Origin: Salinisphaera sp. T31B1
Lineage (GTDB): Bacteria > Pseudomonadota > Gammaproteobacteria > Nevskiales > Salinisphaeraceae
Length of the DNA: 64,000 bases
Assembly: GCF_040361275.1 (NCBI RefSeq)
Contig: NZ_APNH01000006.1
Span: 62,001-126,000, forward strand
Direction of reading: 5' to 3'
The position numbers and the translations under genes were made by a program. The notes below the pieces were generated by a model, which worked only from the letters and a program-made list of their open reading frames with translations, did no database searches and was not told the origin of the DNA. Of the stretch, positions 60,101-64,000 are shown in pieces (positions within the stretch are counted from its first letter, which is position 1; each line of letters starts with the position of its first letter).

Positions 60101-62805
60101 AGCGTCGCTTCAAGCTCGACGTGGTGCCGCCCTATGTCATGGGTGATTTCGCGCTCGAAGCCCGTGAGGATGCACGCGAAGCCTACCGTCAGGTACAGAC
60201 GGTCAACATCTCGTTGCGCCAGTCCGAGGGCGAGCAGTGCCTACTCACGCTCAACGAGGACGAAGCGATCAGCCGCAGCGCAATGGGGCGGCTGACTTGC
60301 CTGGTGGAATGGACGAACATGCCGAGCGGTTTGGCCCAGGTGGAGTGGTTCGACACGCCGAACCTGACCGGCATCCTCGATACGATGGGTGAAAACCTGT
60401 TGACGTGGGATCTGTCCGTATTCACGCCGCAAGGTGCCAAGATCAAGGTCAACTCACAGACGCTGCGGATCGAGGTCAAAGATCCGCCGTTGCCCTTGCT
60501 GGCCATGGACGACAAGGAGCGCGTGGTAGAGGGCTTGTATGCCGCGTCCATGGACGGTGGCTATCTCGGTGATCTGAAGGCCACGAGCTACAGCGCCGAT
60601 CTGCGTCTGACGCTTTCCCGCGAGGGTGAGGTCTATGAATCGGTCGTGGCGCCGGGCGGCTGGGGCGACTTCAACATTGCCCAACGGCGTGTGAATGCCG
60701 ACAAGCGCGACCTCTGGACGCAGACCCCGTATAGCGCGAAGGCCCAGTACACCGAACTGCCGACCTACAAGGCAGAAATGGCCTTCAAGGTGCTGGCGGT
60801 TCCGTCGGAGTCGATTTCGCCCGAGATCACGGTGGCCGAGGATGAGGTGCTCAACACTGAACCCCTGGCTGTCACGGTTCGCATGAACGATCCCTTCGCT
60901 GACACGGGCTACGATCCTGAGAGCATGGGCCGCTGGCGGGTTCGTATCGTCAGGATGGAGGGTCTGGATAGCGAACCGCTGACCGACTATGTGCCGGTAC
61001 CTGATAGCGGCGAGACATCATTCAGCATCGATCTGGATGACGTCGAAAGCCCGCGTATCCGGTTGAGCGCCCAGGCTGAACTGATCAGTCCGGTACCGGA
61101 ATACGAGCGTATGGTGCTCTCTCCGAGGCCGCTCTATCTCACAGTGCTGCGCGGCAAGGGTATCGAGGCAACGGTCGAGGGGCGGCGACTGAGCGGTCTC
61201 GCACCGCTGACCGCCGTGCTGTCGCTCGATCTGGATAACCGTCTGGATCACACGGCACTTGGTGATGTGGTCTGGGAGATGAGCGACGACAAGGAAACGT
61301 GGGAGCCGATGAACTCGCAGCAGCTCTATGCGACCCGCATGGTGCATGTCTTCGAGCGAGGGACGTACTGGGTGCGCGCGAACGTGACCAACGCCAATAG
61401 CGGCGTGAAACTGCGCACACCGACCGTTCAGGTCGACGCCTATCTCGTGCCCAAGGTTGTTGTTGAAGGCCCGGAAAACGCGTTCATCGGCAGCACAGGG
61501 CATTACACCGCGCTGGCCAAGGATGCCCAAGGCGAGGTTGTCTACGAGTGGTCACTCGACCGCGGCGAAAGCTGGCAGTCGGGCACGGACACGCTGGACA
61601 TCACGCGTGACGAGGAAACCCGGGTTTCGGTCTATGTCCGCGGCCGATATGAAAACGCCCCGGCAAGTGACGTGGAAGCATGGGATAGCGCTCGCACCCG
61701 GTTGTCGTTCCGCGAGCCACGCGGGCCGAACGTGCGTATTTCCGGTCGAAGCCTGATCGAGACCGGGAAGAGCTATGACTACCAGGCAATCGTTCGTCCG
61801 CCTTATCGGAACATGGACATCACGATTGGCGGGCGTTGGACGTTGCCGGATGGCACGAAACTCGAAGGCGCCCAGATGGCCTACACGCCGACACGCGAGG
61901 ATCTGCTCAATGAGCGAATCAAGCTCTACTATCACGCTTGGATCGAAGGCTATGAAGATCAGGGCGCAGTGGACGACGCCGAGCAAACCCTGCGTATCTG
62001 GCAATACAGCTGGCCGGAATTCCGGTTCCATAACCGGATCACGGCGAAGTACGCGCCGGCTGATGTTGTGGCGCGGCTGCGTTCGATGACTTCGACTCGG
62101 ATTCGCGAACTCGAGGAACCGGTCATCGAGTGGGAGATCCCGAGTGGTCTGAATGTCACAGAGGAGGGCACAGACGCGGTTCGGGTGTTCAATGTCGCAG
62201 AGCCGGGCGAATACACCCTGCGCGCGTACATTGAAGATGCGCGTGGTCATAGCTCGACGGTGGAACAGACCCTGGTGTTCGGACAGGCGCCGGACTACGC
62301 CTTCGATATCAGCTACAGCGCCTCGAATCGCTATAACAGGGCGCCGATGGATATTCGGGTTCGCCCGAACGTCAGCGGTGGTCATCCGCGCGATCGTATC
62401 CAGCGCTATATCTACCGGCTCAACGACGAGCAAATCGACACCGATGGCCGCTATGGCTCGATGAGCATCGGCGAGCCGGGCGAGCATCGCGTCAAGGTCT
62501 CTATCGAGACCGAGATGGGCGAGCAGGCTATTGGCGAGCTGACCATCGAGGCCAAGGAGAACGCGAAGCCGAGCTGCGAGATCGAGAGCATCGGTGGCGA
62601 CTCCTACTGGCGCCTCAGTGCGCAGTGCGACGATGAGGACGGCCGCGTGGTTGGCCACGAGTGGTACGTCAACGGCGATCGCGTTGGCCTGAGCGGCAAC
62701 CGGATCACGGTTCGCAATAGCGGTGACGGCCCGCCACGGGTTCGCATGATCGGGATCGATGATGGTGGCGCACGCGCACCGGAAGCGATCTGGACAGGCG
62801 GATAG
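54130..62805 (+). CDS. Giant secreted Ig-like (Big) protein, DUF4165-like, 2,891 residues
   Basis: The protein has a signal peptide (LICTAILLMVSLSANA) and an N-terminal domain of about 600 residues with no internal repeat. Eleven Ig-like repeats of about 100 residues follow (start lines such as IDPEVSLLVGSK; core VTDNLAGAS, YTLTVVGEDEGGN). About 1,100 residues of further domains end in ARAPEAIWTGG. It resembles the large Ig-like proteins of IncHI plasmids (R27), which are exported and needed for transfer. The ATG at 54130 is chosen over 54034 because of the signal peptide. Confidence 0.78.
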   Translation: MCKRKLGYLICTAILLMVSLSANAGMVVIAFDDTNGESVEREPWPYDYSPYSYFNYVSSVSYKVEAPVGSKIRITDKLAYKTKDQLAIKTSTSVKASDSFSFEGENYTGRVMAMPPKILPSGETLGDGELVKTTIEILASDGSVQETRTYNWMRDREPRVTKNEHPYPNFFQKYQDVSNLDERRADLVSAQPIGIEYGTSGTLSSLHKVLIEVKSLTTGKVVNISDAHTEYPSRNVGRVMIPTDPSIMPERKGNYRVIATIVDEAGNRTKNSIEFYFDAVPPAFEIIGVRSNDYGANKPWSHVSGLEKFVKYTPGLTVKDSYPVFLVRTRRNKHSRYSDNGLMVPTDAEYTHDYGCESESRFDLCVEKDMHEDGSYVYSVTGAAQGYTQHSASDYRVYARDVAGNWGVRNATVRVDSASALLPFVTAASLKFTNGETVEMYGTPGGRDWLGLVRNYSTNGYGQIDYSNVESVTVTAIEPAVTSHQIKLREATGGWYGQTTDTTVGTFNAGASQATFPLKNTTEPYRFCNAWGTNCIEYTFKLTTVPQERFVLADWAFGEYYSNAYTSRFYMDGYEVEILHQQTSRVSGELIATESRTGITHQVDLQYAKNGSNNNATKLYFRTENLPLTAYDFAVRVEGEDGETEVFQLESRDFTPADAIDPTVALSANGVPLKHAVIGDSGDIVVTVTDNLAGSSIESAKITGGPADKTLTASWTKANDTTYRITGPALSASAAANDYAITVVGIDAVGNRKVETVAFTVDGEKPSVSLRDGSAALSGASIDDVSDIRVRVTDNLPGADIKSAKIRKPNGSTVNASWSRLDSKNFRLTGPSLAASQSANDYTLTVVGEDEGGNTDSATASFTVDGIDPEVSLLVGSKALDGAVLTNAEQITIRVTDNLAGASLVSATFRSGSDGKTINADVSQVNATTYRASAPSLTGTSDYTLTVEAEDNAGNTVTDDASFIVDGLEPVLDLSSGGRALNGAALSPDDQIDVRITDDRSGADIQSIKVRAPNGKTTNASWQRVSTGNYRLSAPSGASGTYTITVVGVDAVGNSAQESASFTLDSDGPEVTLSSSGKALDSSVIAPGAKIRIAVTDNRAGADLQSVKLTRPDGRKVNMSWDRINSGTFEVTAPDGGKDDDYTIVAVAEDAVGNAEQASAAFTVDSIEPDVTLLGNGKPLGGSLLMQSGDIRVVVADNRSGTTIDSLEVTDSRGRAVATNWTRLNGTTFRLDTPNGGDYAINVTGADAVGNTSQASASFSIDGTKPSLALTVDGDPLEGAIFSPEGDIRIRLTDDRPDPEIQSAKLTGPGGKLVSSQWTRINSTTYRVGTPDDGKHSQYTLVVDAIDAAGNTEQVSATFTIDAIDPEVTLRADGESLDGALLRPESEIRIVVDDNRAGTSIQSLIVTGSDDRVIDASWSRVNATTFKLDTPAGDDYTIKVTGVDAVGNTTQVSAAFSVDDTKPNLAIKIDGEPLNGAIFSPAGEIRVQLGDDRPGAGLESVTLTGPSGKAVDVSWNRINSSTYVLATPDSGDHEYTYTVAAIDAAGNTAQLSARFTVDAIVPDVTLVSDGAPLAGAHLMPGDDIRIKVEDNRPDTRVVSASFTGSDGKSETAELERLDGTTLRVETPTMGGDDYTMNVVGADAVGNEASASAVFVLDVEPPAILIRAEGESLDGAAVDRTNVIQISVTDNYPGVDIQSATITGGPNGETVNATWTRVDDFTFRVTGPFLYASASANDYTIDVVGIDAVGITNRKSASFTYAPPAGEVAAGVNGGVAIIPGTKHAFTSIESEPFTRMDGSVLAGSHAVQATLRSGSGVGLVVNGVALAPGETKRVAKSFNFTASGGQIVLPVAARSMGDEGNAYVDLKIDAPGVGELSAPVEVWRANIDLQSAAWKVKQGFEEITIDAVADGATRCRLTRDEAEARQHDALSEPVCYLEWDELPQGLEAARVAEPYANSIGLRGFAEVTGKQDIEYSVWIFDEADDPYLMQQRRFKLDVVPPYVMGDFALEAREDAREAYRQVQTVNISLRQSEGEQCLLTLNEDEAISRSAMGRLTCLVEWTNMPSGLAQVEWFDTPNLTGILDTMGENLLTWDLSVFTPQGAKIKVNSQTLRIEVKDPPLPLLAMDDKERVVEGLYAASMDGGYLGDLKATSYSADLRLTLSREGEVYESVVAPGGWGDFNIAQRRVNADKRDLWTQTPYSAKAQYTELPTYKAEMAFKVLAVPSESISPEITVAEDEVLNTEPLAVTVRMNDPFADTGYDPESMGRWRVRIVRMEGLDSEPLTDYVPVPDSGETSFSIDLDDVESPRIRLSAQAELISPVPEYERMVLSPRPLYLTVLRGKGIEATVEGRRLSGLAPLTAVLSLDLDNRLDHTALGDVVWEMSDDKETWEPMNSQQLYATRMVHVFERGTYWVRANVTNANSGVKLRTPTVQVDAYLVPKVVVEGPENAFIGSTGHYTALAKDAQGEVVYEWSLDRGESWQSGTDTLDITRDEETRVSVYVRGRYENAPASDVEAWDSARTRLSFREPRGPNVRISGRSLIETGKSYDYQAIVRPPYRNMDITIGGRWTLPDGTKLEGAQMAYTPTREDLLNERIKLYYHAWIEGYEDQGAVDDAEQTLRIWQYSWPEFRFHNRITAKYAPADVVARLRSMTSTRIRELEEPVIEWEIPSGLNVTEEGTDAVRVFNVAEPGEYTLRAYIEDARGHSSTVEQTLVFGQAPDYAFDISYSASNRYNRAPMDIRVRPNVSGGHPRDRIQRYIYRLNDEQIDTDGRYGSMSIGEPGEHRVKVSIETEMGEQAIGELTIEAKENAKPSCEIESIGGDSYWRLSAQCDDEDGRVVGHEWYVNGDRVGLSGNRITVRNSGDGPPRVRMIGIDDGGARAPEAIWTGG
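56103..59410 (+). repeat. Eleven tandem Ig-like repeats, about 300 bp each
   Basis: Repeat starts lie near 56107, 56417, 56729, 57030, 57327, 57626, 57915, 58216, 58510, 58807 and 59104. Each keeps I-VTDNxxGxxIxSxxxTGPxGK and YTIxVVGxDAxGN. They are diverged at the DNA level, so slippage would be limited. Confidence 0.78.
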
Positions 62806-62830
62806 CCACGGCCTAAACCGAGCCTGGAGT

Positions 62831-62856
62831 GACCCGGCCTCGAGCCGGGTCTTTTT
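62831..62856 (+). terminator. Terminator after the giant protein gene
   Basis: GACCCGGC-ctcga-GCCGGGTC followed by TTTTTT. Confidence 0.85.
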
Positions 62857-62861
62857 TGGGA

Positions 62862-62888
62862 GAAACGTCAGAAATCGACGTTTACCCC
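62862..62888 (+). promoter_or_regulatory. Activator box 9 with -10-like CTACTAT
   Basis: GAAACGTCA-GAAA-TCGACG-TTTACCCC; AAACGTC/GACGTTT is a perfect inverted repeat. CTACTAT lies at 62912-62918. Confidence 0.65.
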
Positions 62889-62924
62889 GGTTTTCACGAA
62901 AGCTGTGTTGGCTACTATTTCTGT

Positions 62925-62999
62925 GCGGCGATTAACCCCCAATCGTCGTGTTTGTCAAAACCCCCTTGACCCGGCGCCCCCTCGCGCCGGGTTTTTTTT
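62925..62999 (+). ncRNA. Candidate small RNA 1 with two AACCCCC loops
   Basis: About 75 nt from the predicted start to a terminator (CCCGGCGC/GCGCCGGG plus nine Ts). Two perfect five-pair hairpins (62929-62945 CGATT/AATCG; 62954-62970 GTCAA/TTGAC) each display the same loop AACCCCC. No coding frame is evident. Confidence 0.65.
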
Positions 63000-63000
63000 T

Positions 63001-63029
63001 GAAAAGCTGCAAAAACAGTCGCTTTGCTC
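63001..63029 (+). promoter_or_regulatory. Activator box 10 with -10-like TTACTCT
   Basis: GAAAAGCTGC-AAAAA-CAGTCG-CTTTGC directly after the terminator of small RNA 1. TTACTCT lies at 63053. Confidence 0.62.
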
Positions 63030-63064
63030 GTGTTTCTCGAGACGACTCACGGTTACTCTGTGTC

Positions 63065-63135
63065 TGCGGGTTCGGTCCCCCAACCTCCCTTTACCCGCGT
63101 CCTTGTTGCCCGGCCGCTACGGCCGGGCTCTTTTT
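63065..63135 (+). ncRNA. Candidate small RNA 2 with a C-rich loop
   Basis: About 71 nt. GCGGGT (63066) pairs with ACCCGC (63093), and the loop contains CCCCC (63077) and CCTCCC. A terminator GCCCGGCC/GGCCGGGC plus TTTTT ends at 63135. CCTCC in a loop would match ribosome binding sites. Confidence 0.6.
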
Positions 63136-63138
63136 CGA

Positions 63139-63164
63139 GAAACGCTAAAAATCGCCACTTTCCG
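63139..63164 (+). promoter_or_regulatory. Activator box 11 before dsbC
   Basis: GAAACGCTA-AAAA-TCGCCA-CTTTCCG after the terminator of small RNA 2. GACTATCT at 63187 is a possible -10. Confidence 0.65.
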
Positions 63165-63225
63165 CACGAGCGGAAACCCTGCGCGTGACTATCTTTGCCG
63201 CATGTTCAAGCATGTAGGCACCCCA

Positions 63226-63927
63226 ATGAATCGAGTCGCTGCATCGCTGGCGCTGGCCGTAGGCCTGTTCGCCGGCAACGCAAGTGCGGAACTGCCGGCG
63301 AATGCCCTCGACATGAGCGGCATCACGGACATGACCACGTTGCCCACCGAGGGCTTGAAGCTCATCGCGACCGATCACGGGATGATCGCGGTGACCTCCA
63401 ACGGTCGCTGGGTGATCAAGGGCACCGTTTACGACACATGGCAGATGCGGGCTGTGCGCTCGATCGCTGACGTGCGTGAGTCGGCCAACAAGATCGACCT
63501 CGAACGTCTCAAGGTCGATATCGACGGCCTCGAACCGCTTTATGTCGGCACACCGGGCAAGCCCGAAGTGGTGGCCTATATCGATCCCTATTGCGATGCC
63601 TGCACCACGCTTGTCCGTCAGATGCAGGCCATCGGCGATGACTACCGCTTCAAGCTGTTGCTCATCGGTGTTGCCACCAAGGAATCCGCCGATCTGGTGC
63701 GCACGCTGGGCTGCTCGCCTGACGATGCCGCCGAGCGGGCCCTGGTGACCGGCGACTACTCCGGTCTGAAGCCCGACCCGGACTGCAATCTCGACCCGAT
63801 GCGCCGAACCCTGATCACGGCGCAGCTGTTCGGCGTCGATGCCCTTCCTTTTCTGATCGCCCCCGACGGCCGGGTGCGCAAGAGCGCGCCGCAAGACCTG
63901 TCGGGCTGGCTGGAGGCTGACTCGTGA
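63226..63927 (+). CDS. dsbC: DsbC-like periplasmic thiol-disulfide protein
   Basis: The 233-residue protein has a signal peptide (RVAASLALAVGLFAGNASA) and the fold of DsbC: active site CDAC (CxxC) within YIDPYCDACTTLVRQM near residue 123, and cis-Pro LPFLIAP. It folds disulfide-bearing pilus proteins in the periplasm. The ATG at 63226 is preferred over 63202, which lies at the predicted transcription start. Its TGA overlaps traC. Confidence 0.85.
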   Translation: MNRVAASLALAVGLFAGNASAELPANALDMSGITDMTTLPTEGLKLIATDHGMIAVTSNGRWVIKGTVYDTWQMRAVRSIADVRESANKIDLERLKVDIDGLEPLYVGTPGKPEVVAYIDPYCDACTTLVRQMQAIGDDYRFKLLLIGVATKESADLVRTLGCSPDDAAERALVTGDYSGLKPDPDCNLDPMRRTLITAQLFGVDALPFLIAPDGRVRKSAPQDLSGWLEADS

Positions 63928-64000
63928 AGCGATACAACGACGAAGAACGGATCTCGAGCCTGCTTACCGTAGTGGCTTATGACGAGGATTCCTCTCTGTT
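63924..64000 (+). CDS. traC: TraC ATPase, N-terminal part, cut by the right edge
   Basis: A GTG at 63924 overlaps the dsbC stop. The first residues (KRYNDEERISSLLTVVAYDE) match the N-terminus of TraC-type VirB4 ATPases, which drive pilus assembly. Only 25 codons are in the window, so the call leans on gene order. Confidence 0.6.
   Translation, partial: MKRYNDEERISSLLTVVAYDEDSSL

Overview
The window looks like part of a large conjugative plasmid (or plasmid-like element) of a GC-rich gammaproteobacterium. It carries an iteron-type replication origin with a Rep_3 initiator, two partition systems (ParAB with a parS-like site, and a ParM/ParR-like pair with a repeat centromere), a PRTRC cassette, and most of an F-type (MPF_F) transfer region with a MobH relaxase. 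Gene content and order (FlhDC-type activator pair, MobI-like protein, ssb/exonuclease block, MoxR/VWA block, TraI-TraD-DUF4400, then TraLEKBVA, DsbC and TraC) resemble SXT/R391 and IncA/C elements. No rRNA, tRNA or CRISPR array was seen. The host genus cannot be named from the sequence; an FlhDC-type activator and the acidic proteins fit a (possibly salt-tolerant) gammaproteobacterium.

Layout. 0-4 kb: SF1 helicase (cut by the left edge), FlhC-like and FlhD-like activators, ParR/ParM-like pair with centromere repeats, a probable oriT, and a MobI-like protein. 4-8 kb: RecJ-like nuclease, small hypotheticals and DUF1643 relics. 8-15 kb: PRTRC cassette with ParB-like, ubiquitin-like, E2-like, JAMM and ThiF/E1-like proteins. 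15-27.6 kb: accessory genes (RecG-like and DinG-like helicases, a HEPN protein, M48 protease, lipoprotein, many hypotheticals). 27.6-30.2 kb: ssb, a possible single-strand annealing protein and a Cas4/RecB-like nuclease. 30.2-34.5 kb: parB, parA, rep and 17 iterons. 34.5-42.6 kb: three WGR-type proteins, a MoxR/CobS-like ATPase, a DUF3150 protein, a CobT-like VWA protein and a toprim/zinc-finger primase-like protein. 43.9-64 kb: transfer genes, including a 2,891-residue Ig-like protein between traA and dsbC.

The strongest unusual signals are regulatory. (1) Eleven copies of one box, GAAA-N5-7-AAAA-N6-CTTTnCC, precede the transfer, ssb and MoxR/VWA operons; most follow a terminator directly. 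They are the obvious targets of the FlhDC-type pair at the left end. (2) Five of these promoters lead into the same structured RNA of about 130 nt, with three hairpins and an H-type pseudoknot whose pairing is kept by compensating changes. The pseudoknot module alone recurs between genes inside the same operons. (3) Two box-driven units of about 70 nt between the giant protein gene and dsbC hold no gene but end in terminators. They look like twin small RNAs with C-rich loops; one shows the loop AACCCCC twice, and its complement GGGGGUU lies at the flhC ribosome binding site. (4) Four proteins of the WGR/DUF3150 block end in the same three residues, Trp-Phe-Phe. Together these suggest a regulon in which a DNA-binding activator, leader RNAs and small RNAs coordinate transfer and single-strand DNA handling.
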